Below are positions 9,436 through 18,046 of a stretch of 54,751 bases of DNA, piece after piece. The position numbers and the translations under genes were made by a program. Where the stretch lies: NCBI GenBank assembly GCA_030150265.1, contig JASLGG010000002.1, positions 1-54,751 on the forward strand. The letters are read 5' to 3'. The stretch's first letter is position 1. Every line of letters starts with the position of its first letter. The notes below the pieces were generated by a model. The model made no database searches and was not told the DNA's origin. It saw only the letters and a program-made list of their open reading frames with translations. Origin of the DNA: Protaetiibacter sp. Its GTDB lineage: Bacteria > Actinomycetota > Actinomycetes > Actinomycetales > Microbacteriaceae.

Positions 9436-10173
9436 ATGCGCTGGTACGACGGGCCGGAGGGCGACCAGCGCGTCTGGTACGAGGAGCGGGAGATCGAGGA
9501 GATGATGGCCGAGCAGCTTCGTGCTGCTCGCCAACGCCTGTCCTTGACCGATCCGGTACCGGACCTGGAGGCGTTCGTCGAGGCGCATCTAAAGGTCGAG
9601 CTCGACCAGTATGCGGATCTACCCGAAAGTGTCCTCGGGCTGACCGAGTTCGTGGAGGGCAAGCAGCCGCGGATGTTCATCAACGCGACTCTCACCGAGG
9701 CGGCCGACGCCGACCCTCCGCGACCCGGTGCACGCGGACGCTGGCGGGCCACCATTGCGCACGAGGCGGCGCACGTCATCCTCCACCGCTACCTCTTCGA
9801 CCCCGCGATGGTGTCAATCCGGCAAGGCGACGTCCGAGACCCCGACCTGGCAGGGGCAGCAAACCGACGACGTGACGCCGGGAAGCTGCACCGCATGCAG
9901 TGCCTGCACCGCGACGTCGATGACGCTCGCACCCAGCTCGATCGCGGCGCCCGCGACTGGCGCGAAATCCAAGCCAACCGTGGCATGGCAGCACTCCTGA
10001 TGCCCGAGAGCATCTTTACTCGCGTCGCGACCATCCACGGCGGCATGAAGGGAAACCCGATCGACGAGGCCGATCCGGCGGCGCAGAGTCTCATGGGACA
10101 GCTCGCGAACAGCTTCGACGTATCGCGTCAGGCCGCCGCACTACGGCTCCGCCGATTCGGGATGATCGCCTAG
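9436..10173 (+). CDS. ImmA/IrrE-family metallo-endopeptidase
   Basis: A 245-residue zinc peptidase. The active site is HEAAH in ATIAHEAAHVILHRYLF near residue 115, the gluzincin-like HExxH motif of the ImmA/IrrE family. A further acidic zinc ligand should lie in the following helices, where REIQANRGMAALLMP matches the family's E-x-x-A-N pattern. The end (FDVSRQAAALRLRRFGM) is the usual closing helix. In ICEBs1 and Deinococcus the homologues inactivate an XRE repressor after DNA damage or signalling, so this gene is the expected antirepressor of the gene just upstream. It carries an insertion-like basic stretch (ANRRRDAGKLHRMQ) after the active site. Confidence 0.88.
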   Translation: MRWYDGPEGDQRVWYEEREIEEMMAEQLRAARQRLSLTDPVPDLEAFVEAHLKVELDQYADLPESVLGLTEFVEGKQPRMFINATLTEAADADPPRPGARGRWRATIAHEAAHVILHRYLFDPAMVSIRQGDVRDPDLAGAANRRRDAGKLHRMQCLHRDVDDARTQLDRGARDWREIQANRGMAALLMPESIFTRVATIHGGMKGNPIDEADPAAQSLMGQLANSFDVSRQAAALRLRRFGMIA

Positions 10174-10301
10174 GAACGCCGCGGACGCGTGCCCCTCGCT
10201 AGCGTCCTACGGGCCGGTGCCCGCCGCTCGCGGTGAGAGTCTCACCAATGGACGATGGGAGCTCGGCGACTTGCGCCGGGGGCGGGGTCGTCTGGTCGGC
10301 G
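10174..10301. other. Non-coding gap between convergent island genes
   Basis: After the ImmA stop no gene can be supported until the small leftward ORF that ends at 10302. The bases ATGGACGATGGGAGCTCGG (10249 onward) loosely resemble a segment inside that ORF (ATGGAGGAAGGAAGCTCGA, 10374 onward), suggesting an old local duplication. Confidence 0.4.
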
Positions 10302-10445
10302 TCAGCCACGACGCAACCCGCGGATACGGGTCTCCAGCCCGTCGGGGTTCTGTCCCTCGGTCTGGTACGGACCGATGGAGGAAGGAAGCTCGATCTGGGG
10401 GTCGGGGTTGGGGTTGGGGTTGGGGTTGGGGTTGGGGTTGGGCAC
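10302..10445 (-). CDS. Small ORF with Pro-Asn repeat tract
   Basis: A 47-residue reading frame starting at GTG. A good ribosome binding site (AAAGGAG) sits six bases ahead, itself placed over the stop of the upstream membrane-protein gene. After the start the product repeats Pro-Asn six times, then Pro-Asp-Pro, then a hydrophilic tail IELPSSIGPYQTEGQNPDGL ending in RIRGLRRG. The ATG at 10460 in the same frame overlaps that upstream stop (ATGA) and is an alternative start, so translational coupling is likely either way. The repeat is encoded by the GGGGTT array. No homologue is known to me; a stiff extended peptide is all that can be predicted. Whether it is truly translated is uncertain. Confidence 0.45.
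   Translation of the reverse strand: MPNPNPNPNPNPNPDPQIELPSSIGPYQTEGQNPDGLETRIRGLRRG
10404..10442 (+). repeat. GGGGTT hexanucleotide tandem array
   Basis: Six perfect GGGGTT units (10404-10439) followed by GGG, and preceded by the near-unit GGGGTC. The G-rich strand could fold into a G-quadruplex and resembles ciliate telomere sequence. On the other strand it reads CCC AAC codons (Pro-Asn). Because the unit is six bases, gain or loss of copies keeps frame. Confidence 0.95.
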
Positions 10446-10456
10446 AATGGCTCCTT

Positions 10457-10975
10457 TCATGCGTAGGGGGTACCAGTGAGGATGGGGTCGATGAGGAACT
10501 TGATCAGGAAGGCGGATACCCATGCCGCCAACAGCATTGCCATCGCGCCCTGCATCAGATTGGACTTGCGTTGGAGGTCCTTCTTGGACGCGGCGAGTTC
10601 GTAGAACTTGTCCTTCACCTGCCGATCCAGGAGCCGATACTCAGACGCACCCAAGTAGGGATCGAGCAGCTCCGGGGTGTACGCCATGGCGAAGCTCTTC
10701 CAATACCGCATGCCCGCGAAGCACAAGAACGCCGAAGTCAGCGAGAACAGCGCCGGCACCAACGACCAGCCGAGCAAATCGGACACCTGCGTGAATGCGG
10801 TGACGGCGGCGGCGGCGAGGACGACGGAGATGCGGGTCAGGGCGTTCGCCTGTCGAGCTGACTGACTCGCCAACTGCCGGTCAAGCTCTGCGGCCACGAG
10901 GCGAAGCTGCGCAAGTGGCTGCGTCTCGGAGGCAGTCTCGGGGGCGCAGTTCGCCGGTCGCCGGTTGAACCACAT
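10457..10975 (-). CDS. Hypothetical membrane protein
   Basis: A 172-residue protein with a cytoplasmic N-terminus rich in Ala and Gln (about 1-45), two adjacent membrane helices (ISVVLAAAAVTAFTQVSDLL and VPALFSLTSAFLCFAGMRYW, about 49-93), a charged middle section with YRLLDRQVKDKFYELAASKKDL likely forming a coiled helix, and a last hydrophobic segment (MQGAMAMLLAAWVSAFLIKF) before the C-terminus. I do not recognise the family; the layout recalls small membrane effectors of accessory loci, which is only an analogy. It heads a two-gene leftward unit with the Pro-Asn ORF. Confidence 0.65.
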   Translation of the reverse strand: MWFNRRPANCAPETASETQPLAQLRLVAAELDRQLASQSARQANALTRISVVLAAAAVTAFTQVSDLLGWSLVPALFSLTSAFLCFAGMRYWKSFAMAYTPELLDPYLGASEYRLLDRQVKDKFYELAASKKDLQRKSNLMQGAMAMLLAAWVSAFLIKFLIDPILTGTPYA

Positions 10976-11268
10976 ACCTCGAAGCTAGTCGAGGGGGCAG
11001 ACACCCCTGGGCCCGAGCCCGAGTGTGGACCAGGAGGGTCTTGAGAATTACCCAACAGGGGATGTTGCCTGTAGCGCCGCGGGAGATCCCCTGATCTATT
11101 GGGATCGAGTGAGTTTTCCAACGAGCCCACTCTCCCGGTTCCGCTCTCAGCGGACGACGCGCCTCCGGAGTTCTCGATGTCCGTCGTTCGTGGCACGCTT
11201 GTCTCCCGGGGCCGTCTCCCCGCGTCGCCGTCCCCCGCTCTCGCACCACCGTCTCGAGGGAACCCCCT
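10976..11268. other. Intergenic region at the right end of the island
   Basis: These 293 bases separate the leftward membrane-protein gene from the rightward ABC exporter genes. No gene is supported. The right island boundary probably falls here, but no copy of the tRNA-Ala 3' end was found, so an attachment site cannot be named. TCTATT (11095-11100) is a possible -10 for the exporter genes. Confidence 0.4.
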
Positions 11269-12996
11269 GTGCTAGGAAAGCTCCTCTTCCGCTATCTCGC
11301 GAGGTACCGCTGGCTGCTGCTCGGCGTGCTCGTGTTCCAGTTCGCCTCGGCCATGGCCTCGCTCTACCTGCCGCGCCTCAACGCCGACATCATCGACAAG
11401 GGCATCGCGGCCGGCGACATCGGCTACATCTGGTCGACCGGCGGCATCATGCTCGCGATCTCGCTCGGCCAGATCGTCGCCTCGATCATCGCCACCTACT
11501 TCGCGGCCTACGCCGCGATGAGCGCCGGCCGCGACATCCGCCAGGACGTCTACGAGAAGGTCAGCGGCTTCTCCGAGCGCGAGGTCACGAAGTTCGGGCC
11601 CGGCTCGCTCATCACCCGCAACACCAACGACGTGCAGCAGGTGCAGATGCTCGCGATGATGGGCGCCACGATGCTCGTGACCGCGCCGCTGCTCGCGATC
11701 GGCGGCGTCATCATGGCGCTGCAGCAGAACGTCGGGCTCAGCTGGCTCATCGGCGTCGCGGTGCCGGCGCTGCTGATCCTCGCCGGCCTCGTGATCAGCC
11801 GGATGGTGCCGCTGTTCCGCAGCTTCCAGAAGAAGCTGGATGCGGTGAACCGCGTCATGCGCGAGCAGCTCACGGGCGTGCGGGTCGTGCGGGCCTTCGT
11901 GCGCGAGGGCATCGAGGAGGAGCGCTTCCGCGACGCCAACACCGACATCATGGTGGTGGGCCGCAAGGTGGGCTCCCTCTTCGTGCTGCTGTTCCCGCTC
12001 GCGATGCTCGTGCTCAACGTGACGATCGTCGGCGTGATCTGGTTCGGCGGCATCCAGGTGAACGACGGCGCCGTCGAGATCGGCACGCTGTTCGCCTTCA
12101 TGCAGTACGTCGGTCAGATCCTGATGGGCGTGCTCATGGCGAGCTTCATGACGATCATGATCCCGCGCGCCGCGGTCTCCGCCGAGCGGATCGGCGAGGT
12201 GCTCGACAGCGAGTCGGCGCTCACCCGGCCGGAGAACGCCGTGTCGGAGCTGCCGGAGCCGGGAGCCGTCGTGTTCGACGACGTCGAGTTCTCCTACCCG
12301 GGTGCCGAGGCCCCCGTGCTGCAGGGCGTCAGCTTCACGGCGAACCCGGGTGAGACGGTCGCGATCGTCGGATCGACCGGCGCCGGCAAGAGCACGCTCG
12401 TGTCGCTCATCCCGCGCCTCTTCGACGTCACGGGCGGCGCCGTGCGCGTCGGCGGCGTCGACGTGCGCGAGGCCGACGTCGACCGGTTGTGGAAGGGCAT
12501 CGGCCTCGTGCCGCAGCGGCCCTTCCTCTTCACCGGCACCGTCGCGTCGAACCTGCGCTTCGGCCGGGAGGAGGCGAGCGACGAGGAGCTCTGGCACGCG
12601 CTCGAGATCGCCCAGGGCCGCGACTTCGTCGAGAAGATGGAGGGGCAGCTCGAGGCGCGCATCGCGCAGGGCGGCACCAACGTCTCGGGCGGCCAGCGCC
12701 AGCGTCTCGCCATCGCGCGCGCGATCGTGCACCAGCCGGACATCCTGGTGTTCGACGACTCGTTCTCGGCGCTCGACCTCACGACCGACGCCCGTCTCCG
12801 GCAGGCGCTGTGGCGCGAGCTTCCGGATGTCACCAAGATCGTCGTCGCCCAGCGCGTCTCGACCATCACCGAGGCCGACCGCATCCTCGTGCTCGAGGAC
12901 GGGCGGATGGTGGGCCTCGGCACCCACGAGGAGCTTCTGAAGAGCAATGCAACGTACCGCGAGATCGTCGAGTCGCAGCTGGGGGTGGAGGCATGA
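11269..12996 (+). CDS. ABC exporter half-transporter, degenerate-site subunit
   Basis: A 575-residue type IV ABC exporter subunit: a six-helix membrane domain (about 1-310) fused to a nucleotide-binding domain. Walker A is GSTGAGKST at 368-376, the signature SGGQ at 473-476, and Walker B is LVFDDSFSALD with D496-D497. The second Asp replaces the catalytic glutamate, the mark of the degenerate-site partner in heterodimeric exporters such as TM287/288, BmrCD or LmrCD. The downstream gene, overlapping by four bases (ATGA), supplies the canonical glutamate. Substrate is probably a drug, lipid or peptide; sequence does not decide. Confidence 0.92.
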   Translation: MLGKLLFRYLARYRWLLLGVLVFQFASAMASLYLPRLNADIIDKGIAAGDIGYIWSTGGIMLAISLGQIVASIIATYFAAYAAMSAGRDIRQDVYEKVSGFSEREVTKFGPGSLITRNTNDVQQVQMLAMMGATMLVTAPLLAIGGVIMALQQNVGLSWLIGVAVPALLILAGLVISRMVPLFRSFQKKLDAVNRVMREQLTGVRVVRAFVREGIEEERFRDANTDIMVVGRKVGSLFVLLFPLAMLVLNVTIVGVIWFGGIQVNDGAVEIGTLFAFMQYVGQILMGVLMASFMTIMIPRAAVSAERIGEVLDSESALTRPENAVSELPEPGAVVFDDVEFSYPGAEAPVLQGVSFTANPGETVAIVGSTGAGKSTLVSLIPRLFDVTGGAVRVGGVDVREADVDRLWKGIGLVPQRPFLFTGTVASNLRFGREEASDEELWHALEIAQGRDFVEKMEGQLEARIAQGGTNVSGGQRQRLAIARAIVHQPDILVFDDSFSALDLTTDARLRQALWRELPDVTKIVVAQRVSTITEADRILVLEDGRMVGLGTHEELLKSNATYREIVESQLGVEA

Positions 12997-15053
12997 GCAC
13001 GCCTGATGTCCTGACCGAGGAGGAGCGGCTCGAGCTCGAGCTCGCCGAGCAGGCGCGTCTGGACTCGGGCGACTGGGGGAGCGTCGCACCGGGCAAGGCC
13101 ACGAACTTCGGCAAGAGCTTCGCTCGCCTCATCGGCCTGCTGAAGCCGCACGCCGTCGCCTTCGTCTTCGTGTCGATCCTCGGGGCGATCGGCGTCGTGC
13201 TCGCCGTGATCGCGCCGAAGGTGCTCGGCGAGGCCACCAACATCATCTTCGAGGGGTTCGTCTCGCTCGCCCTCGCGGGCAGCTTCCCGGCGGGGACCAG
13301 CCAGGAGGCCGTGGTGGCCGGGCTCCGCGCCGCGGGCCAGACCGACTTCGCGAACGTGGTCGCCGCGATGGATCATTTCGCGGTCGGCGCCGGCGTCGAC
13401 TTCTCGCGCCTGAGCGGCGTGATCGTCGCGGTGCTCGCGATCTACGTGGTCTCGGCGCTGCTGAGCTGGGTGCAGGGCTTCGTGATCAACGTGATCATGG
13501 TGCGCACGATGTGGCGCCTGCGCGAGTCGGTCGAGGCGAAGATCAACCGCCTGCCCCTCTCCTACTTCGACAAGGTGCAGCGCGGCGAGCTGATCTCGCG
13601 GGTGACGAACGACATCGACAACATCACGCAGACGATGCAGCAGTCGCTCTCGACGGTCGTCACCTCGGTGCTCACCGTCGTCGGCGTGCTCGTCATGATG
13701 TTCACGATCTCGTGGCAGCTCGCTCTCGTCGCCCTCGTGGCGCTGCCCCTCATGGGCGTGATCTTCGGCGTCATCGGGCCGCGCTCGCAGAAGGCCTTCT
13801 CGCTCCAGTGGCGCAAGGTCGGCCGTCTGAACGCGCGCGTCGAGGAGTCCTTCTCGGGCCACGCGCTCGTGAAGGTGTTCGGCCGTGAGGCGGACTCGCG
13901 CGAGAAGTTCCAGGCCGAGAACGAGGAGCTGTTCCGGGCGAGCTTCAAGGCCCAGTTCCTCTCGGGCATCATCATGCCCGGCATGATGTTCGTCGGGAAC
14001 CTGAGCTACGTCGGCATCGCGGTGCTCGGCGGCCTCATGGTGGCCGGCGGCCAGCTGCGCCTCGGCGACGTGCAGGCCTTCATCCAGTACTCGCAGCAGT
14101 TCACGCAGCCGCTGTCGGAGCTGGGCGGCATGGCCGCCGTCGTGCAGTCGGGCACCGCATCCGCGGAGCGCGTCTTCGAGCTGCTCGACGCCGAGGAGCA
14201 GGAGCCGGATGCCGAGGGCGCCCCCGCGCTCGTCGACGGTCCCGGCGTGATCGAGTTCCAGAACGTGGCGTTCTCGTACTCGCCCGACCGTCCGCTCATC
14301 ACCGACCTCTCGTTCCGGGTGGAGCCGGGGCAGACGGTCGCGATCGTCGGGCCGACGGGCGCCGGCAAGACCACGCTGGTCAACCTCATCATGCGCTTCT
14401 ACGAGCTCGACGGCGGTCGCATCCTGCTCGACGGCCAGGACATCGCCGAGCTCACGCGCGACGAGGTGCGCTCCCGCACCGGCATGGTGCTGCAGGACCC
14501 GTGGCTGTTCGCCGGCACGATCCGCGAGAACATCCGCTACGGCCGGGAGAGCGCCACCGACGAGGAGATCGTGGAGGCCGCGACGGCGACCCGCGTCGAC
14601 CGCTTCGTGCACTCGCTGCCGGACGGCTACGAGACGGTCCTCGACGAGGACGCATCCAACGTCTCGGCGGGCGAGAAGCAGCTCATCACGATCGCCCGCG
14701 CGTTCGTGGCGCGGCCCTCGGTGCTCATCCTCGACGAGGCGACGTCCTCGGTCGACACCCGCACCGAGCTGCTGCTGCAGCACGCGATGGCGGCGCTCCG
14801 CGAGGGGCGCACCTCGTTCGTGATCGCGCACCGGCTCTCGACCATCCGCGACGCCGACCTCATCCTCGTGATGGAGCACGGCGACATCGTCGAGCAGGGC
14901 ACGCACGACGAGCTCATCGCGGCGAAGGGCGCCTACTGGCGGCTGTACCAGTCGCAGTTCGAGCAGGCCGTCGCCGACCCGGATGCAGCGGTCGCGCTCG
15001 AGACCGGCTCGATCACGGTCCCCGAGGAGGTCGAGGCGCCGTCCGCATCGTGA
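12993..15053 (+). CDS. ABC exporter half-transporter, catalytic subunit
   Basis: A 686-residue partner of the preceding gene. A charged N-terminal extension (about 40 residues, EEERLELELAEQARLDSGD) precedes the membrane domain, whose first external loop is enlarged by about 50 residues (FPAGTSQEAVVAGLRAAGQ). The nucleotide-binding domain has Walker A GPTGAGKTT at 453-461 and Walker B ending in D581-E582, so the catalytic glutamate is present. The signature is SAGEKQ (558-563) rather than SGGQ, the altered signature expected opposite the degenerate Walker B of its partner. Its stop is one base from the convergent amidase stop, leaving no room for a separate terminator. Confidence 0.93.
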   Translation: MSTPDVLTEEERLELELAEQARLDSGDWGSVAPGKATNFGKSFARLIGLLKPHAVAFVFVSILGAIGVVLAVIAPKVLGEATNIIFEGFVSLALAGSFPAGTSQEAVVAGLRAAGQTDFANVVAAMDHFAVGAGVDFSRLSGVIVAVLAIYVVSALLSWVQGFVINVIMVRTMWRLRESVEAKINRLPLSYFDKVQRGELISRVTNDIDNITQTMQQSLSTVVTSVLTVVGVLVMMFTISWQLALVALVALPLMGVIFGVIGPRSQKAFSLQWRKVGRLNARVEESFSGHALVKVFGREADSREKFQAENEELFRASFKAQFLSGIIMPGMMFVGNLSYVGIAVLGGLMVAGGQLRLGDVQAFIQYSQQFTQPLSELGGMAAVVQSGTASAERVFELLDAEEQEPDAEGAPALVDGPGVIEFQNVAFSYSPDRPLITDLSFRVEPGQTVAIVGPTGAGKTTLVNLIMRFYELDGGRILLDGQDIAELTRDEVRSRTGMVLQDPWLFAGTIRENIRYGRESATDEEIVEAATATRVDRFVHSLPDGYETVLDEDASNVSAGEKQLITIARAFVARPSVLILDEATSSVDTRTELLLQHAMAALREGRTSFVIAHRLSTIRDADLILVMEHGDIVEQGTHDELIAAKGAYWRLYQSQFEQAVADPDAAVALETGSITVPEEVEAPSAS

Positions 15054-15054
15054 G

Positions 15055-17007
15055 TCAGGCGGCGGGCAGCGGCTCGAGACGCATGGTCGCTGCCCCGCCC
15101 GCCTTCACGAGCACGAACAGCTCTTCGCTGAGCCGGCGCCGCGACAGCGACACCCGCCCGCGGAACACGCCCGGCTGCCCGGCGACCGCGCGCAGGATGT
15201 GGCCGTCGGCCCAGGCCTCGGCCGTGCCGGCGCCCGGCACCCGGACCTCGACCTCCCAGGAGCGCTCGCTCCGCCCGATCGACACCGAGAACTCCGGCGT
15301 CGCGGTGCCGACGGCAGCCGTCCCCGTGGCGATCTGGTTGCTCGGCAGGCTCGGCGTGAGGAACGCCGCCGCCCGCCGCCGGGTCGCCGCCTCGTAGGCG
15401 GAGGCGATGTCGAGCAGCCGGTCGTCGCTGTAGGCGGCCCCCGCGAAGGTCAGGCCCACCGGCATCTGGATGTCGGACATGAACCCCATCGGCACCGTCA
15501 CGGTGGGGATGCCGAGGTGGCGCAGCACGCGGTTGCCCGTCGAGTAGACCACTCCGTTGAGGGAGGCGTGCTCGAGGCTCTCCGGCCGGGTGAACAGGTC
15601 GTCGCGGCCGACGTCGCCCGCCGCGGGGAAGACCACGAGGTCGAGCCCCTGCTGCGTCATCCACTCCTCGAAGTCGATGCGCCGCGCCTCCTCGAGGCCC
15701 CGCAGCATGTGCGCCAGCTCCGGGATGTCGTCGTAGTCATCGGGCAGCCCCTGCTTCACGAGCTCGGCCAGCCGCTGCCAGTCGAAGCCGCCGCGCGCCC
15801 GGGTGACCCACACCGGCACGGGGGCGTCCTCGGTCGGGAACACCGTGTCGCCGTCGACGTCGGCCCAGCTGTCGAGTCGCGGGTCGCCGTTGTCGCGGAG
15901 GAACTGGTCGAGCGCCATCGCCGTGACCGTTCCGCCCTCGAGGGCGCGCCAGGTCGCCGGCACGAGACCGCGTGCCACGAGCCCCACGGCATCCGGCCTG
16001 CTCTCCTCGTAGTTCGACACCACGGGGAAGTCGACCTGGACCACCTCGGCGCCGAGGGCCCGCAGGTCGTCGGCCGCGGCATCCCACAGGCGGCGCACCG
16101 ACGGCCGGATCACAGGGGGCTCCGGCATCTCGGCGTCCTCGCCGATGTACATGCGCGGCACCCCGATGCGCAGCCCGTCGAGCCGGTCGGGTCGCGGGCG
16201 CGACACTGGATGCGGCAGCACCTCCTCGGGCGCGGGCAGCGCGACGGCGGACTGCTGCCGCCAGAAGTCGCCGCGCCGCTCGGGGTCGGTGACCGCGAGC
16301 ACGTCGAGGAGCAGCAGCAGGTCGGCGACCGTGCGGGTGTGCGGCACCACGACGTCGCAGCTGGGACGCAGCGGCCAGTTGCCGCGGATCGACAGCACGC
16401 CGCGCGAGGGCGTGTAGGCGACGAGCGCGTTGTTCGACGCCGGCGAGCGGCCCGACGACACCGTCTCCTCGGCCATCCCGAAGGCGCTCATGCTGGCCGC
16501 GGTGGCCGTGCCCGATCCGTTCGACGACCCGGAGCCGTACGCGGCGGTCAGGTAGTCGGGGTTGTAGGGGCTCCGCGCGTAGTCGTAGACGCCGGGCTGC
16601 ACGCCGCCCGCGGCCATCGGGGGCATGTTGGTCTTGCCGATCAGCACGGCACCCGCCGCCCGCAGCTGGGCGACGCTCGCCGCATCCTCACCCGAGACCA
16701 GCTCGGCGAGGGCGGGCGAGCCGGATGCCACCGTGAGTCCCGCGACCTTGTAGCTGTCCTTCACCGTGAAGGGGATGCCCTCGAGCGGTCCGGCGGTGCC
16801 GGCGCGGCGCCGGGCGTCGGATGCCGCGGCATCGGCGAGGCAGTCGGGGTTGAGCACCGCGATCGCGTGCAGGCAGATGCCGGTGCGGTCGTAGTACGCG
16901 ATCCGGTTGAGGTAGGCGCAGACCAGGTCCACGCTCGTCACCCGGCCGGACTCGAGCGCCGCGAGCAGCTCCGGGATGCCCGCCTCCACCACGTCGAAAC
17001 GATCCAT
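15055..17007 (-). CDS. Amidase signature family enzyme
   Basis: A 650-residue amidase of the GatA/FAAH-like superfamily, which hydrolyses C-N bonds with a Ser-cisSer-Lys triad. The catalytic lysine is K83 in GIPFTVKDSYKV. The signature region GSGSSNGSGTATAAS (157-172) carries the cis-serine, and S185 in ETVSSGRS lies where the nucleophile is expected. The last ~120 residues form an extra beta-rich domain (SWEVEVRVPGAGTAEAWADG) not found in short amidases. A related, shorter enzyme is cut by the right edge of the window. ATG at 17007 is preferred; METGERR, 11 codons upstream, is an alternative. The substrate is unknown. Confidence 0.85.
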   Translation of the reverse strand: MDRFDVVEAGIPELLAALESGRVTSVDLVCAYLNRIAYYDRTGICLHAIAVLNPDCLADAAASDARRRAGTAGPLEGIPFTVKDSYKVAGLTVASGSPALAELVSGEDAASVAQLRAAGAVLIGKTNMPPMAAGGVQPGVYDYARSPYNPDYLTAAYGSGSSNGSGTATAASMSAFGMAEETVSSGRSPASNNALVAYTPSRGVLSIRGNWPLRPSCDVVVPHTRTVADLLLLLDVLAVTDPERRGDFWRQQSAVALPAPEEVLPHPVSRPRPDRLDGLRIGVPRMYIGEDAEMPEPPVIRPSVRRLWDAAADDLRALGAEVVQVDFPVVSNYEESRPDAVGLVARGLVPATWRALEGGTVTAMALDQFLRDNGDPRLDSWADVDGDTVFPTEDAPVPVWVTRARGGFDWQRLAELVKQGLPDDYDDIPELAHMLRGLEEARRIDFEEWMTQQGLDLVVFPAAGDVGRDDLFTRPESLEHASLNGVVYSTGNRVLRHLGIPTVTVPMGFMSDIQMPVGLTFAGAAYSDDRLLDIASAYEAATRRRAAAFLTPSLPSNQIATGTAAVGTATPEFSVSIGRSERSWEVEVRVPGAGTAEAWADGHILRAVAGQPGVFRGRVSLSRRRLSEELFVLVKAGGAATMRLEPLPAA

Positions 17008-17066
17008 TGCGCCGCCCTTCCGCCGTTCGCCGGTCTCCATCTTGCCGGGTGCGCCGCCGGGGCGGC

Positions 17067-18020
17067 TCACCAGTCGGATCCTCCCCCGGATCCGCTGTCG
17101 AAGTCGCCGCCCCCGAAGTCGCTCCCGCCGTAGTCGCTGCCGCCTCCGAAGTCGCTGCCGCCGCCCGAGTCGTAGCCGGAGTCATACCCCGAGTCGTAGC
17201 CGGAGTCGTTGTAGCTCCCGCCGCCGCCCCCGAGAAGACCGCCCTTCGAGGTGAACACCATCCACAGCGCGATGGCGACGAAGACGAGGATGAGGATCGT
17301 CTTGAGCGTCGAGCCGCCGTTCGGCCCGCTTGACCTTCCGGAGCCGGAGCCGCGGGACTCGTCGGAGAGCGGGCGCCACGACCGGGAGAAGGAGCGCGAC
17401 GTCGAGATGCTCCGCGTGGACGAGAACGCCGCGGGCGTGCGGGTGGTGCCCGTGGCCCGGTTGTCCTGGTAGGCCGCGACGAGCGCATCCGCCCCCTCGG
17501 TGAGCCCCGCGACGAGGTCGCCCGTCTTGAGCCGGGGCACGATCGACTCCGCGACGATCCGGTCGAGGTCGTCTGCGCCGAGGTAGGGGGCGATGCCGTT
17601 GCCGGTCTGCACCTGCACGCGGCGCGGGGAGCGCACGAGCAGGATGTAGAGGCCGTTGTCCTTCGCGTCGTCGCCGATCCCGAGCTCCTGCGCGCGCCTG
17701 CGCGCGTAGTGCTCGACGTTCTCGGTGATGGTGTTGACCGTCTCGACCACGGTCACGACATCGCTGCGATCGCGCAGCGCATGCAGGTGCGCCGAGACCG
17801 CCTGCTCCTGGTCGTAGGTGAGCATGTCGGCCGTGTCGACGACGTTCTCGTTCGCCTCCTGCGCCTTCGACGAGTCGACGACGATCATCGCCGGGTCGTC
17901 GGCGCGGAAGGTGGAGCGGCAGAACTCGCAGTGCCAGACGCCGTCGGTGTCCTGCCGGAGCTGCGTCGAACCGCAGTTCGCGCACCGTTGCGGGGCGAGG
18001 GGGATCGGGTCGCTCGTCAC
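17067..18020 (-). CDS. TPM-domain membrane protein with N-terminal zinc ribbon
   Basis: A 317-residue protein. A short zinc ribbon opens it (C13-x2-C16 and C31-x2-C34). A TPM (TLP18.3/Psb32/MOLO-1) domain follows, about residues 55-185, with NVVDTADMLTYDQEQAVSAH at its start and LYILLVRSPRRVQVQTGNGI in its middle. Then come a Ser/Arg-rich stretch, one membrane helix (ILILVFVAIALWMVF) and a low-complexity tail of Gly, Ser, Asp and Tyr with three YDSG units. TPM domains have been linked to acid phosphatase activity and to photosystem repair; the bacterial role is unsettled. GTG at 18020 starts it. It runs in the same direction as the amidase, 60 bases apart. Confidence 0.8.
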   Translation of the reverse strand: MTSDPIPLAPQRCANCGSTQLRQDTDGVWHCEFCRSTFRADDPAMIVVDSSKAQEANENVVDTADMLTYDQEQAVSAHLHALRDRSDVVTVVETVNTITENVEHYARRRAQELGIGDDAKDNGLYILLVRSPRRVQVQTGNGIAPYLGADDLDRIVAESIVPRLKTGDLVAGLTEGADALVAAYQDNRATGTTRTPAAFSSTRSISTSRSFSRSWRPLSDESRGSGSGRSSGPNGGSTLKTILILVFVAIALWMVFTSKGGLLGGGGGSYNDSGYDSGYDSGYDSGGGSDFGGGSDYGGSDFGGGDFDSGSGGGSDW

Positions 18021-18046
18021 GACGGCAGGCTACCGTGCGCCTCCGT

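Noticed and set aside
10404..10442. GGGGTT array as a telomere or CRISPR-like repeat
   Set aside because: Only six short units without spacers, internal to the chromosome and in frame with a small ORF; neither a telomere nor a CRISPR array.
10976..11268. Right attachment site of the island as a copy of the tRNA-Ala 3' end
   Set aside because: I looked for GGTTCGATTCCCC or AGGCTCCA in this stretch and found no copy, so no attachment pair can be claimed.
12489..12992. N-terminal extension of the second ABC subunit frame
   Set aside because: This stretch lies inside the first exporter gene in another frame; the ATG at 12993 with stop overlap gives the normal length.
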